NCBI RefSeq assembly: GCF_014229645.1
Contig: NZ_JAATOD010000001.1
Coordinates: 1-64,000, forward strand
Direction: 5' to 3'
Source of the DNA: Listeria swaminathanii
GTDB lineage: Bacteria > Bacillota > Bacilli > Lactobacillales > Listeriaceae
Length of the DNA: 64,000 bases
Of this stretch, positions 48,149 to 57,474 are shown in pieces (the stretch's first letter is position 1; every line of letters begins with the position of its first letter). The notes beneath the pieces are model-generated. The model ran no database searches, was not told the DNA's origin, and saw only the letters and a program-made list of their open reading frames with translations. The translations under genes and the position numbers were made by a program.

Positions 48149-49585
48149 TTATAAGTCTGCTCCATTAGTCTCAATCACTTGTTTATACCAATAATAACTT
48201 TTCTTCGGAATACGCGTCATTGGCGCATCATCTTCTACATCACGATCAACATAAACGAAACCGTAACGTTTTTGGTAGCCGTTTAACCAGCTTAGGAGGT
48301 CTGTGAAGCTCCAAGTACAATATCCTAACATATCAACGCCGTCACTGATTGCATCGCGGATAGCAGTTGCGTGCGCGCTCAGGTAGTCAATACGGTAGTC
48401 ATCGTTTACTTCGCCATCTACTAATTTATCAAATTCACCTAAACCATTTTCAGTAATTAAAATTGGTAAAGCATAGCGGCTGTTAATACGACGAAGCGCA
48501 ATTTGTAAGCCTTTAGGATCGATTGTCCAGTCCCAGTTCGTTGTTTTTACAAAAGGATTAACGACTTTTTTGTAAACGCCAGGGATACCAGTTTCTTTTG
48601 TGCTGCCTTTTTTACCAGTGAAGTTCATTTCGTTGTTTTGACCAACGCCATCAAGCGGGTTGTAAGCAACAGTTGCGGATTGATAGTAGTTCACGCCCAT
48701 GAAATCTGGTTTTGCAGACGCAAGTAGTTCCATATCGCCATCTTCAATAACTGGCGCAATATCGTTTTCTTCTAAATATTTCCAAACAGCTTTCGGATAA
48801 CGACCAAAAGCATACATATCCATCCAGAAATAACTATTTAATTCTTCTGCATCGTCAGCAGCTTGAACGTTTTTAGGATCTGTGTCGATTGGATAATGTG
48901 GCGTGTAAGCAAAACTTGGTCCAATTTTCCCATCAGGAACGATTTCGTGGAAAGCTTTGATAACACTTGCATTAGCTAAGTTCGCAATGTGGTTTACTGC
49001 GTACATTCTTTTTGGATCGCTAACTTTTGGCGGGTGAAGTGCTTGACCATAACCCATACCAACAAAGATATTTTGCTCATTCAAGGAAACCCAATATTTA
49101 ACGCGGTCGCCGTAACGTTTGAAAAGTGTTGTGGAATAATTTGTGAAATCTTCAATAACTTGGCGAGATTCCCAGCCGCCGTATTCGTCAAATAATGCTT
49201 GCGGAATATCCCAGTGATAAAGCGTTACAAGCGGTTCGATATCATATTTAAGTAACTCATCAATTAAGTTATCGTAAAATTGTAACCCAGCTTCATTCAC
49301 TTCGCCTTTACCATTTGGGAAAATACGAGTCCAAGCAATGGAGAAACGGTAAGCTTTTAGGCCAGCGTCAGCCATTAGTTTTACGTCCTCTTTATAACGG
49401 TGATAATGGTCAACAGCGACATCGCCATTAGTACCTTTGAAAGTAGTTCCAGGAATGCGGACATATTCGTCCCAAACTGATTTACCTTTGCCGTCTGCGT
49501 CCCATGCTCCTTCGATTTGATAAGCTGCAGATGCAGAACCCCATAAGAAGTCTTTCGGGAATGGTGAACGTTTTTGATGTTCCAT
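48149..49585 (-). CDS. bglA: 6-phospho-beta-glucosidase (GH1)
   Basis: A 478-aa GH1 enzyme. N-terminal FPKDFLWGSASAAYQIEGAW (~8-27), acid/base region VSLNEQN (~170, NEQ in place of NEP) and nucleophile LITENGLGEFD (~375-385) are visible. YHWDIPQAL (~121-129) is a family motif. Expected substrates are PTS-imported beta-glucoside 6-phosphates. GGAGG lies ~12 bases before the ATG on the minus strand. It is about 45% like the other GH1 gene in this window by eye. The symbol follows Listeria annotation usage. Confidence 0.92.
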   Translation of the reverse strand: MEHQKRSPFPKDFLWGSASAAYQIEGAWDADGKGKSVWDEYVRIPGTTFKGTNGDVAVDHYHRYKEDVKLMADAGLKAYRFSIAWTRIFPNGKGEVNEAGLQFYDNLIDELLKYDIEPLVTLYHWDIPQALFDEYGGWESRQVIEDFTNYSTTLFKRYGDRVKYWVSLNEQNIFVGMGYGQALHPPKVSDPKRMYAVNHIANLANASVIKAFHEIVPDGKIGPSFAYTPHYPIDTDPKNVQAADDAEELNSYFWMDMYAFGRYPKAVWKYLEENDIAPVIEDGDMELLASAKPDFMGVNYYQSATVAYNPLDGVGQNNEMNFTGKKGSTKETGIPGVYKKVVNPFVKTTNWDWTIDPKGLQIALRRINSRYALPILITENGLGEFDKLVDGEVNDDYRIDYLSAHATAIRDAISDGVDMLGYCTWSFTDLLSWLNGYQKRYGFVYVDRDVEDDAPMTRIPKKSYYWYKQVIETNGADL

Positions 49586-49668
49586 TTAATATAACCTCCA
49601 TTAAAGCGATTTTTATTAAAAAACTCTACTAATATATTTTAAAGTATATTCTTTTAAAAAGATAGTTA

Positions 49669-49703
49669 AAAAACGCAGATTCGAAAAGGAATCTGCGTTT
49701 TTG
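49669..49703 (-). terminator. Terminator downstream of the first Cof-type HAD gene
   Basis: ACGCAGATTC / GAATCTGCGT (10-bp stem, perfect) with flanking A and T runs, just after the stop at 49706. Confidence 0.92.
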
Positions 49704-49705
49704 TT

Positions 49706-50518
49706 TTATTTATCAAGCACGAATTTTTGAATCGCTTTTGCGACACCACTGTCATTGTTCGATGCAGTCGTATAGTCAGAAAGTTGCTTAATTCTTTCCG
49801 GAGCATTGCCCATCGCAATACCAAGTCCAGCGAATTCAAGCATCGTAACGTCATTTTCTTGGTCGCCAATGCAGATAACTTCACTTTGCTTAATGCCAAG
49901 TTTTTCAGAAAGTTCTTTTACCGCATTACCTTTACTAGCATCACGATTCAGAATTTCTAAGTAGAAAGGGGTGCTGCGAACTAAATGATATTTATCGCGG
50001 AAAGATTCCGGCATTTTCGCAATACCAGCTTCTAGTTCTGGTGCTTCTTCGATAAACATTGCTTTCGACATAATAAAATCATCCGGCACGTTTTCGATTT
50101 CTTTATAAATCAATTGGCTGCCAGTAAGATATGCTTCAACAATCGTATATTTTCCAATTTCGCAGTTTGGCGTGTAAAGTGCTTTGTCATCAAAGAAATG
50201 CATGTGCAAATTGCTATTTAAGCTCACTTCGTAAATATCTTTTAAGTCTTCGATACCAAGTGTTAAGTGAGAAATAACTTCTTTTGTAAATGTATCTTGA
50301 ACAAATGCGCCGTTAAAACTAATAACGTAATCGCCTTCCTCACGTAAATCAAGTTCTGTTAAATAATTTTCTACGCCAACAAGCGGACGTCCAGTACAAA
50401 GAACCACTTTTACACCTTTTAATTTAGCTTGGCGAATGGCTTCTTTTACTTCATCAGTAACCTTATGATCATCTGTCAGTAGTGTTCCATCAATATCAAT
50501 CGCAATTAATTTATACAA
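49706..50518 (-). CDS. Cof-type HAD-IIB sugar phosphatase (YidA-like)
   Basis: A 270-aa HAD phosphatase. Motif I DIDGTLLTDDH (~8-18), motif II VVLCTGRP (~39-46), motif III Lys ~195 (DASKGNAV) and motif IV CIGDQENDVTMLEFAGLGIAMGNAP (~215-239) match Cof/YidA enzymes that hydrolyse sugar phosphates and related metabolites. The C2 cap (~85-190) is present. AAGGAGC lies before the ATG at 50518. It is a single-gene unit with its own terminator; the true substrate is unknown. Confidence 0.92.
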   Translation of the reverse strand: MYKLIAIDIDGTLLTDDHKVTDEVKEAIRQAKLKGVKVVLCTGRPLVGVENYLTELDLREEGDYVISFNGAFVQDTFTKEVISHLTLGIEDLKDIYEVSLNSNLHMHFFDDKALYTPNCEIGKYTIVEAYLTGSQLIYKEIENVPDDFIMSKAMFIEEAPELEAGIAKMPESFRDKYHLVRSTPFYLEILNRDASKGNAVKELSEKLGIKQSEVICIGDQENDVTMLEFAGLGIAMGNAPERIKQLSDYTTASNNDSGVAKAIQKFVLDK

Positions 50519-50653
50519 TATACTAGCTCCTTTTCCATCATAAACTCATTCTAGTATAGCATAAACTCAGACGGATTTGCGGCTAACTATTGAAACAACA
50601 AGGAATTTATGGCATGATTGACTTGGAAACTTGATAAAGAAAAGAGTGAAATA

Positions 50654-51157
50654 ATGAAACGTAATTATCATGTGAAATTTTTAAATGAAAAAGATGTTGA
50701 ACTTGCAGAGGCTGTTTGTGCGGCATCAGAAGATTATTATTTAATTGAACAAGATAAGCCCGCATCGAAAAATGATGCATTAAAAATTATCACTGAAATT
50801 CCAAATGGGAAAACACGATTCGATAAATTCGTACTAGCAGTGTTGGATGAAAAAGAAAAACCAATAGGCTTAGTAGATATTGTTTCTGATTACCCTCGAA
50901 AAGGTCGCTGGTTCATCGGCTTGCTTCTGTTAACCCCAGACGCTCGTCATAATGGCCTTGGAAAAGTGCTTCACCAAACTATCAAAGAATGGGCTATTGA
51001 CGGCGGGGCAGACTCTTTAGCATTAGGCGTTTTAGCTGAAAATGACAAAGGTCGCGGATTTTTTGAACACCTCGGTTACACGAAAGAAGAAACAAAACAA
51101 GCTAGCTACGGCGGTAAAGAACAAGAAGTTAGTATTTTCACTTTAGCCATTAAATAA
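50654..51157 (+). CDS. GNAT-family N-acetyltransferase
   Basis: Start at ATG 50654 (MKRNYHVKFLNEKD) gives 167 aa; an in-frame upstream start at 50618 is possible but has no site. The acetyl-CoA loop is LLTPDARHNGLGKVLHQTIKEWA (~98-120) with the Q/R-x-x-G-x-G/A pattern as RHNGLG, and the C-terminal GFFEHLGYTKEE (~137-148) is typical. AAAGAGTG lies nine bases before the ATG. Substrate unknown. It is convergent with the regulator gene that follows. Confidence 0.87.
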   Translation: MKRNYHVKFLNEKDVELAEAVCAASEDYYLIEQDKPASKNDALKIITEIPNGKTRFDKFVLAVLDEKEKPIGLVDIVSDYPRKGRWFIGLLLLTPDARHNGLGKVLHQTIKEWAIDGGADSLALGVLAENDKGRGFFEHLGYTKEETKQASYGGKEQEVSIFTLAIK

Positions 51158-51193
51158 AAAAAGGATGTAGCCAAATTAGGCTGCATCCTTTTT
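51158..51193. terminator. Bidirectional terminator, GNAT gene / regulator gene
   Basis: AAGGATGTAGCC / GGCTGCATCCTT (one G-T) stem with A and T flanks between convergent genes. Confidence 0.92.
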
Positions 51194-51194
51194 C

Positions 51195-51857
51195 TTAATT
51201 TATTGTATCGTTTTTCTCTAAAAGGGCTTCCATATTAACGCGCCATTGTAGTTTTACTTTTGAAATAATGCCAGCTTCTTTTAATTCTTTAAGTTGAGAA
51301 TAGAAGAAAGCTTTGGACAGGGTACAGTAGTTTTTAATGACAGTCGTACTAATTGCTTTTGGTAGTACGGCTACACCATCTTCCACTGGGATATCCAAAA
51401 TTTTGACAAGCATCTCAAAAACAAAAGCTAATTGATCTTTTTTGTCGCGATACTGTAAAAGCGATTTATAATAACCATGTTTTGCGATGGTTCTCATAAT
51501 CGTGTACTGGAAACCAAAATTTTCAGGGAAAAGTGAAAGCGAATATTCAATATCTTTCTTCTTATATATGATAACTTCGCATTCTGTTAATGTTTGATAA
51601 GTTAAAACAAGCGGTGTATTTTCGAAAATGGTATAATATCCCATAAAAAAATTAGCTGTGAATATAGAATAAATTTTGTCATTATCGAAATCAATATATC
51701 CGGCCAATATACCGGATTTAAGTAAGTACACACAATCCTGATTTTCAGTTACTAAATCATTTAAAATGGTATGTTCAGGGATTGTGATGCTGTTGGATTT
51801 TAAATTGTATTGATCCATCATTGCAACAAACTCTTTGTGATTAAATGGATAGGCCAT
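51195..51857 (-). CDS. PrfA-like Crp/Fnr-family transcriptional regulator
   Basis: A 220-aa Crp/Fnr protein. The N-terminal cyclic-nucleotide-binding-type barrel (~15-110) lacks the conserved Arg/Ser phosphate-binding cassette of true cAMP sensors, as in PrfA. LFPENFGFQYTIMRTIAKHGYYKSLL (~127-152) is the linker helix, and the C-terminal HTH is TTVIKNYCTLSKAFFYSQLKELKEAGIISK (~172-201). It has no Fnr-type cysteine cluster. It is a paralogue of the partial gene at 63605-64000. Its target sites are unknown. A GGAG-like site lies before the ATG at 51857. Confidence 0.9.
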   Translation of the reverse strand: MAYPFNHKEFVAMMDQYNLKSNSITIPEHTILNDLVTENQDCVYLLKSGILAGYIDFDNDKIYSIFTANFFMGYYTIFENTPLVLTYQTLTECEVIIYKKKDIEYSLSLFPENFGFQYTIMRTIAKHGYYKSLLQYRDKKDQLAFVFEMLVKILDIPVEDGVAVLPKAISTTVIKNYCTLSKAFFYSQLKELKEAGIISKVKLQWRVNMEALLEKNDTIN

Positions 51858-52060
51858 TTTTTCGCTTCGTCTCCTTTTGATTCAGTTGTGCTCGTATAAT
51901 TGTATTGTATCACCGTAGCAGTCTGTTAAAGTACTAAAAATAGACTGTAAAAGAATCTCTTTTTTATGGAAATACCCGTTTTAAGCCAATGTAACCGCAA
52001 TAAATTTGTCATATTTGTATAAATCTCGCTCAAAAAAGGTTAAGCACTACTCATTGTTGC

Positions 52061-52102
52061 AAAAAGCCGATAATAAAGTTGCGTCTTTATTATCGGTTTT
52101 TA
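52061..52102 (-). terminator. Terminator downstream of the MBL-fold gene
   Basis: AAAAAGCCGATAATAAAG / CTTTATTATCGGTTTTT, with a six-base loop, ends the HAD-MBL unit on the minus strand. Confidence 0.93.
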
Positions 52103-52122
52103 ACATAGGATCTCAAAAAAAA

Positions 52123-52965
52123 TTATTTTCCGATAGAATAGGTGGAGCCGTTACCTGTGACAACGATTGTTTTATTACGATCCGTTCGATATACTTTCGC
52201 TTTTGCTTTTGTTAGCGTATTGACGGTTTGTGATGTTGGGTGACCGTAGCCGTTTTTGCCGACGCTAATAATGGCGTATTTTGGTTTTACGACATTGACG
52301 AAAGCTTTGCTAGTAGCGGATTTGGAGCCTTGTGTACTAACTTTTAACACATCAGCTCGTAATGTTTTCTTTGCTTTAATCATGTCGTTTTCAGCTTTTG
52401 TTTGTGCATCACCTGTAAAAAGGAAGGTGTTTTTCTTATATGCGACGTGGAGAACTGCGCTCCAATTGTTGCGATCGGTTTTTCCGTAAGTTTTAACAGG
52501 ACCGACGAATTGTGCATTTACTCCTTTGACAGGGAGTTTTACGCCAGCTTTGGCAGTTTTAATAGCTAGTTTTTTCTTTTTGGCAGTATTCACAAAATCT
52601 TTGTAAGCCGCCGTTGTATTAGTAGAATTTGGTGCGTAAAGACTTTTTACTTTGATGCTATTCATGACTTCTGGTAAGCCGCCAATATTATCAGCGTCTG
52701 AATGAGAAGCAATCATGATGTCGATATCTTTTACTTTTAATTTCTTTAAATAATTAACGACAATTTTCCCTTTGCCTTTATTACCTGCGTCGATGAGAAT
52801 ATCTTCTCCACTAGGTGCTTTGATGTAAATGGCATCCCCTTGGCCAACATCAATAAAATGTACTTTTATTGTTGGTGTAGCGGCTTCGGCTTGGATAGAA
52901 CTTGGTACCGAAATCCCCATAATTAAAGCAAAAACCAACAATACGTTTAAAATCCCTTTTTTCAT
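52123..52965 (-). CDS. Exported ComEC/Rec2-like metallo-beta-lactamase-fold protein
   Basis: A 280-aa protein with a signal peptide (~1-28, AEA|AT). The MBL-fold domain matches the C-terminal domain of ComEC: VHFIDVGQGDAIYIK (~35-49), ILIDAGNKGKG (~55-65), the metal site SHSDADNIGG (~85-94, HxDxD), FTGDAQ (~188) and SVGKNGYGHPTSQTV (~236-250). ComEC's MBL domain is a nuclease that degrades the non-transforming strand; this free, exported version is a putative nuclease or hydrolase. AAGGGATG lies before the ATG. It follows the HAD gene by 16 bases in the same operon. Confidence 0.9.
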   Translation of the reverse strand: MKKGILNVLLVFALIMGISVPSSIQAEAATPTIKVHFIDVGQGDAIYIKAPSGEDILIDAGNKGKGKIVVNYLKKLKVKDIDIMIASHSDADNIGGLPEVMNSIKVKSLYAPNSTNTTAAYKDFVNTAKKKKLAIKTAKAGVKLPVKGVNAQFVGPVKTYGKTDRNNWSAVLHVAYKKNTFLFTGDAQTKAENDMIKAKKTLRADVLKVSTQGSKSATSKAFVNVVKPKYAIISVGKNGYGHPTSQTVNTLTKAKAKVYRTDRNKTIVVTGNGSTYSIGK

Positions 52966-52981
52966 CCCTTTTCCCCTTCTC

Positions 52982-53803
52982 TTATGAAATGAATTCTTTT
53001 AGAAATTTGTAAACCCCATCTGCTTCATTCGTGTCAGTAAGATGACTTGCTGCTGCTTTGACGTTATCACTTGCATTCGCCATCGCAACACCAGTTCCAG
53101 CATATTGTAGCATGCCAATGTCATTTTCGCCATCACCAAAAGTAATAATTCTTTCGCGCGGAATATCATAATATTTTCCAAGTGCTTCAACGGCTGTTTG
53201 TTTATCCGAATTAGCGGGAAGTATTTCTAAGTTATCATGGTGAGAAGAGAGTACCCGGATGCCATTTGCTTCATTCAAGGCAGCGCGAACTTCGGTTAGT
53301 TTGGACGCTTCATTTTCAGCAACAACAATCGCATTTAAAAATTGGTGCATATTGTCATCAAAAACACCTTTATCATTAATGGAAACGAGTGAAAAGCTAT
53401 TATGGCCAGTATTTAAGCGGCTTTTGTCTGCAAGTTCCCGGAAGAAAGCAGGTGGTTCTTTTGTATAGAAAAGTGCGTTAGTAGAGAAGAAAAACAGTGG
53501 CAAATCAAAGTCGCTCATAATATCGTAAGTGGAGCGAATCGCTTGTGTTTCTAAAGTGGTTTTAAGCAGTTGTTCATCGCGAATGGCGGCGTAAGAGCCG
53601 TTGGATGCGATAACATGACCCGAGTTGCTGACTTGAAGGCCAACTTCACGAGCAGAAGGATACATCCGACCTGTAGAAATAGAGAAAATATGTCCATCAT
53701 TTTCTAAGGTTTGAATTAAATCGCGCGTTTTTTCAGATACAGTTTGATCTTGGCGTAGTAACGTGCCATCAATATCGGAACAAATTAAATATTTTTTAGT
53801 CAA
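52982..53803 (-). CDS. Cof-type HAD-IIB phosphatase
   Basis: A 273-aa HAD-IIB phosphatase with motif I SDIDGTLLRQDQ (~8-19), ISTGRM (~39-44), C2 cap (~80-190) and motif IV FGDGENDIGMLQYAGTGVAMANA (~220-242). The start is TTG at 53803 with AAAGGATG upstream. It is the first gene of a two-gene unit with the exported MBL-fold protein; the partnership is not explained. The substrate is unknown. Confidence 0.9.
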   Translation of the reverse strand: MTKKYLICSDIDGTLLRQDQTVSEKTRDLIQTLENDGHIFSISTGRMYPSAREVGLQVSNSGHVIASNGSYAAIRDEQLLKTTLETQAIRSTYDIMSDFDLPLFFFSTNALFYTKEPPAFFRELADKSRLNTGHNSFSLVSINDKGVFDDNMHQFLNAIVVAENEASKLTEVRAALNEANGIRVLSSHHDNLEILPANSDKQTAVEALGKYYDIPRERIITFGDGENDIGMLQYAGTGVAMANASDNVKAAASHLTDTNEADGVYKFLKEFIS

Positions 53804-53891
53804 ATAAAATCATCCTTTTTAGTTAATAACCTAAGTATACCATGTGCGAATAGGGAATGATGCAATGATTTTTAGCAAAGATATTAGAACA

Positions 53892-53927
53892 CAAAAAAAC
53901 CCACCACATTCGGCAGGTTTTTCATAA
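53892..53927 (-). terminator. Terminator after the msmX-like gene
   Basis: On the minus strand AACCTGCC pairs with GGTGGGTT (two G-U pairs) and T7 follows, six bases after the stop codon. Confidence 0.8.
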
Positions 53928-53932
53928 GTATA

Positions 53933-55033
53933 TTAATCAGTTAAGTTATCTTCTGTTTCTGGATCAAAGAAGTGAGATTTAGACATTTCGAATGCTAAAG
54001 TCAGTACTTCGTTTGGTTGGTGTTCAGAGCGAGCGTCAACACGAGCTACGAATTCGTGTGTACCAACGCGGCTGTGAAGCATAAACTCAGCACCAGTAAG
54101 TTCGGCAACGATTGTAGTTGCTTTGAACGTATAGCCTGGGTTTGCTTCAATAACGATTGGTTCATCATGAATATCTTCAGGACGAATACCGAAAACGATA
54201 TCTTTTCCGTTGAATCCTCTGTCTTTAAGTAGTTTAAGTTTGCCTTCTGGAACAGCGATTGTGAAATCATCACCGATAAAGTTAGCGCCTTCTAAACGAC
54301 CTTTGAAGAAGTTCATTGCTGGGCTACCGATAAAGCCGGCTACGAACATATTCACTGGGTGATCGTATACTTGTTTTGGCGTACCAACTTGTTGGATAAC
54401 ACCGTCTTTCATGATAACGATACGAGTCGCCATTGTCATTGCTTCTGTTTGGTCATGGGTAACGTAAATCATTGTAGTATCTAATTGTTGGTGCAGTTTG
54501 GTGATTTCCGCACGCATTTGCACACGTAATTTCGCATCCAAGTTGGAAAGTGGTTCATCCATTAAGAAGACTTTAGCGTCACGAACGATTGCACGACCTA
54601 AAGCAACACGTTGACGTTGACCACCGGAAAGTGCACTCGGTTTACGTTTTAAGTAGTCTGTTAAGCCAAGAATATCAGCTGCGTGCTCCACACGTTTTTT
54701 AATTTCGTCTTTCGGCATTTTACGAAGTTTTAAACCAAATGCCATATTATCATATACAGTCATATGTGGGTATAATGCGTAGTTTTGGAAAACCATTGCG
54801 ATGTCGCGGTCTTTCGGTGCAACATTATTCATTACTTTGCCATCAATCGATAATTCGCCTTTAGAAATTTCTTCTAGTCCAGCAATCATACGTAATGTTG
54901 TAGATTTACCACAACCAGATGGTCCTACGAAAACGATGAATTCTTTGTCATCGATTTCTAAATTAAAGTCAGAAACTGCAGTTACTTTGTTATCATATAT
55001 TTTATAAATATGTTCTAGTGATAATTGTGCCAA
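53933..55033 (-). CDS. msmX: MsmX/UgpC-type ABC transporter ATPase for multiple sugars
   Basis: A 366-aa CUT1-family ATPase. Walker [10 protein letters not shown] (~37-45), Q-loop, signature [15 protein letters not shown] (~133-147), Walker [13 protein letters not shown] (~154-165), H-loop THDQTEA (~191-197), then the C-terminal OB-fold (MOI) regulatory domain (~235-366). MsmX-type ATPases energise several carbohydrate importers encoded elsewhere, which fits its solo position. TTG start at 55033 with AAAGAGGCG upstream. A cre-like site lies ~45 bases before the start. Confidence 0.94.
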   Translation of the reverse strand: MAQLSLEHIYKIYDNKVTAVSDFNLEIDDKEFIVFVGPSGCGKSTTLRMIAGLEEISKGELSIDGKVMNNVAPKDRDIAMVFQNYALYPHMTVYDNMAFGLKLRKMPKDEIKKRVEHAADILGLTDYLKRKPSALSGGQRQRVALGRAIVRDAKVFLMDEPLSNLDAKLRVQMRAEITKLHQQLDTTMIYVTHDQTEAMTMATRIVIMKDGVIQQVGTPKQVYDHPVNMFVAGFIGSPAMNFFKGRLEGANFIGDDFTIAVPEGKLKLLKDRGFNGKDIVFGIRPEDIHDEPIVIEANPGYTFKATTIVAELTGAEFMLHSRVGTHEFVARVDARSEHQPNEVLTLAFEMSKSHFFDPETEDNLTD

Positions 55034-55077
55034 CTTACTTCGCCTCTTTCTATTTTTTAACTTGTGTTCATTGTATA

Positions 55078-55092
55078 TGAAAACGCTTTACA
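55078..55092 (-). promoter_or_regulatory. cre-like site upstream of the msmX-like gene
   Basis: TGAAAACGCTTTACA resembles the CcpA cre consensus (TGWAANCGNTNWCA) but has one extra base before the final CA. It is consistent with carbon catabolite control of a sugar importer ATPase. Confidence 0.5.
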
Positions 55093-55262
55093 AAAACTAT
55101 GGCAATTTGCACAAAGAAAAAATTCATCTGTTGGGCAAAGTGCATAACTACCAAAAAAATAAAAAGAAGTAAAGGGACAAAAGACCTTTTATGTGAAGGT
55201 TTTTTCATGCCATTTAATTCTTTAGTCCCAATTCCAAAAAATCCTCAGATATCATTACAAAA

Positions 55263-55310
55263 AAGCTTTATCTTGTGTTATATTATTAAAGCAGACACAA
55301 TATATAGTTA
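55263..55310 (+). promoter_or_regulatory. Candidate tandem NrdR boxes before nrdDG
   Basis: ACACAATATATAGTTA (55295-55310) is a good match to the NrdR box (ACACWATATATWGTGT), and a weaker copy ending TTGTGT is at 55263-55278. Their starts are 32 bp apart, about three helical turns, as is usual for NrdR. A GTGGGGG ribosome-binding site follows. Confidence 0.65.
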
Positions 55311-55323
55311 GTGGGGGATTATC

Positions 55324-57474
55324 ATGTACGTGGAACAACTTAATGAACAAAAGGTAATAAAAAGGGATGGCCGTAAAGCAAACTTTGATTTAATTAAAAT
55401 CCGTAATGCTGTCGAAGCATCTATGAAAGCAATTAATTTAGAGGACGAAACTTTCTTAGAAGAGATTTTGCTTGAGGTTGTAAGTGAATTACCTAACAAA
55501 ACAGATATGACCATCGATGAAATCCAGCATTGCGTCGAAAATACTTTAATGAAATCGACGTATCCTGATGTAGCGAGAGCTTACATAGAGTACCGCCATG
55601 ACCGCGACCATGAGCGTGAAAACATCACAGACATGCATAAAAGCGTAGAAAAATTACTACAAAAAGACAAAACGGTAGTCAACGAAAATGCCAACAAAGA
55701 TGCAACTGTCTTCAACACACAACGTGATTTGACAGCAGGAGCCGTAGCCAAAAGTTACGCATTAAAATACATGCTACCAAAACACGTATCCAACGCCCAT
55801 TTAAAAGGAGAAATTCACTTTCACGATTTAGACTACAGCCCATACCACGCTATGACAAACTGTTGTTTAATCGACATTGAGGGAATGCTTTCTAAAGGAT
55901 TTACAATTGGTAACGCCAATGTAGAAAGTCCGAAATCTATCCAAACAGCTACAGCGCAAATTGCTCAAATAATCGCAAACGTAGCAAGTTCGCAGTACGG
56001 CGGATGTTCCGTGGATCGAATTGATGAAGTTTTATCCGTTTACGCGCGTTTGAACTTCGAAAAACATAAAAAAGATGCGGCTGAATGGGTCGTTCCAGAA
56101 AAACAAGAAGGCTATGCAGAAGAGAAAACACGTAAAGACATTTACGATGCGATGCAAAGCTTAGAATACGAAATCAACACATTATATACAAGTAACGGCC
56201 AAACACCGTTCGTAACACTAGGCTTCGGTCTTGGTGAAGATTGGTTCGCCCGCGAAATCCAAAAAGCTATCCTAAAAGTACGGATTGGCGGCGTTGGTAA
56301 AGACAAACATACTGCCATTTTCCCGAAATTAGTATTTTCGATTCGCCGCGGAACTAATTTAAATGCAGCAGATCCTAACTATGATATCAAACAATTAGCG
56401 CTGGAATGCTCCTCTAAACGGATGTACCCAGACGTACTTAACTACGATTCACTTGTGCGCTTAACAGGCGATTTCAAAGTACCGATGGGCTGTCGTTCTT
56501 TCTTGCCAGCTTGGGAAAACGAAAACGGGGAACACGTGAACGCGGGAAGAAACAACCTTGGTGTTGTAACGCTTAACATTCCACGTATCGCTATCCAAAG
56601 TGGCGGGGACAAAGACCGTTTCTGGGAAATTTTCCACGAACGCATGAAAACAGTCAAAGATGCACTACTTTTCCGTTTAAATCGCGTACGCCAAGCACGT
56701 CCAGAAAATGCACCAATTTTATATAAATACGGAGCATTTGGCAAACGACTACAAGATGGCGAAAATGTCGACCAACTATTTAATAAAGAACGCTCCACTA
56801 TTTCTATCGGCTATATCGGCCTTTATGAAGCGGCAACTGTATTTTACGGCGGCGAATGGGAAGGCGATGCAGAAGCGAAAAACTTCACGCTTGATATCTT
56901 GAAAGAATTAAAAGGCTATGCCGACAACTGGAAAGATGAATATGGCTACTGGTTCAGCGTTTACTCGACACCAAGCGAAAGCCTAACAGACCGTTTCAAC
57001 CGTTTAGACAAAGAAAAATATGGCGTAATTAAAGACATCACGGATAAAGATTACTACCAAAACTCTTTCCACTACGATGTTCGTAAAAAAATTACACCAT
57101 TTGAAAAAATTGATTTTGAAAAAGAATATCCAGAATTTTGCTCTGGCGGATTCATTCATTACTGTGAGTATCCAAAAATGGTTCACAACACGAAAGCTCT
57201 TGAGGCTGTATGGGATTATTCCTATGATCGCGTAGCTTACCTTGGTACAAATACACCAATCGATAAATGTTACGAATGTGATTTTGAAGGCGAATTTGTC
57301 CCAACAGAAGAAGGCTTCAAATGCCCAAGCTGTGGTAATACAGATCCTGAAAAAGCAGATGTTGTAAAACGTACTTGTGGCTACTTAGGTAACCCAATGA
57401 AACGCCCAATGGTTCATGGACGTCACGTAGAAATTAGCAATCGCGTGAAACATATGGAGAACTTAGGTGAATAA
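55324..57474 (+). CDS. nrdD: NrdD, anaerobic (class III) ribonucleoside-triphosphate reductase
   Basis: Reduces NTPs to dNTPs without oxygen, using a glycyl radical. The 716-aa enzyme has an N-terminal ATP-cone (VIKRDGRKANFDLIKIRNAV, ~11-30) for allosteric control, and a C-terminal zinc site CYECDFEG...CPSCG (~653-680). The glycyl-radical loop RTCGYLGNP (~686-694) has the radical Gly. GTGGGGG lies before the ATG. It overlaps nrdG by eight bases. Candidate NrdR boxes lie upstream. Confidence 0.97.
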   Translation: MYVEQLNEQKVIKRDGRKANFDLIKIRNAVEASMKAINLEDETFLEEILLEVVSELPNKTDMTIDEIQHCVENTLMKSTYPDVARAYIEYRHDRDHERENITDMHKSVEKLLQKDKTVVNENANKDATVFNTQRDLTAGAVAKSYALKYMLPKHVSNAHLKGEIHFHDLDYSPYHAMTNCCLIDIEGMLSKGFTIGNANVESPKSIQTATAQIAQIIANVASSQYGGCSVDRIDEVLSVYARLNFEKHKKDAAEWVVPEKQEGYAEEKTRKDIYDAMQSLEYEINTLYTSNGQTPFVTLGFGLGEDWFAREIQKAILKVRIGGVGKDKHTAIFPKLVFSIRRGTNLNAADPNYDIKQLALECSSKRMYPDVLNYDSLVRLTGDFKVPMGCRSFLPAWENENGEHVNAGRNNLGVVTLNIPRIAIQSGGDKDRFWEIFHERMKTVKDALLFRLNRVRQARPENAPILYKYGAFGKRLQDGENVDQLFNKERSTISIGYIGLYEAATVFYGGEWEGDAEAKNFTLDILKELKGYADNWKDEYGYWFSVYSTPSESLTDRFNRLDKEKYGVIKDITDKDYYQNSFHYDVRKKITPFEKIDFEKEYPEFCSGGFIHYCEYPKMVHNTKALEAVWDYSYDRVAYLGTNTPIDKCYECDFEGEFVPTEEGFKCPSCGNTDPEKADVVKRTCGYLGNPMKRPMVHGRHVEISNRVKHMENLGE

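Noticed and set aside
49586..49680. cre site before bglA (AAAATCGCTTTAAT)
   Set aside because: It lacks the terminal TG and CA bases of the consensus.
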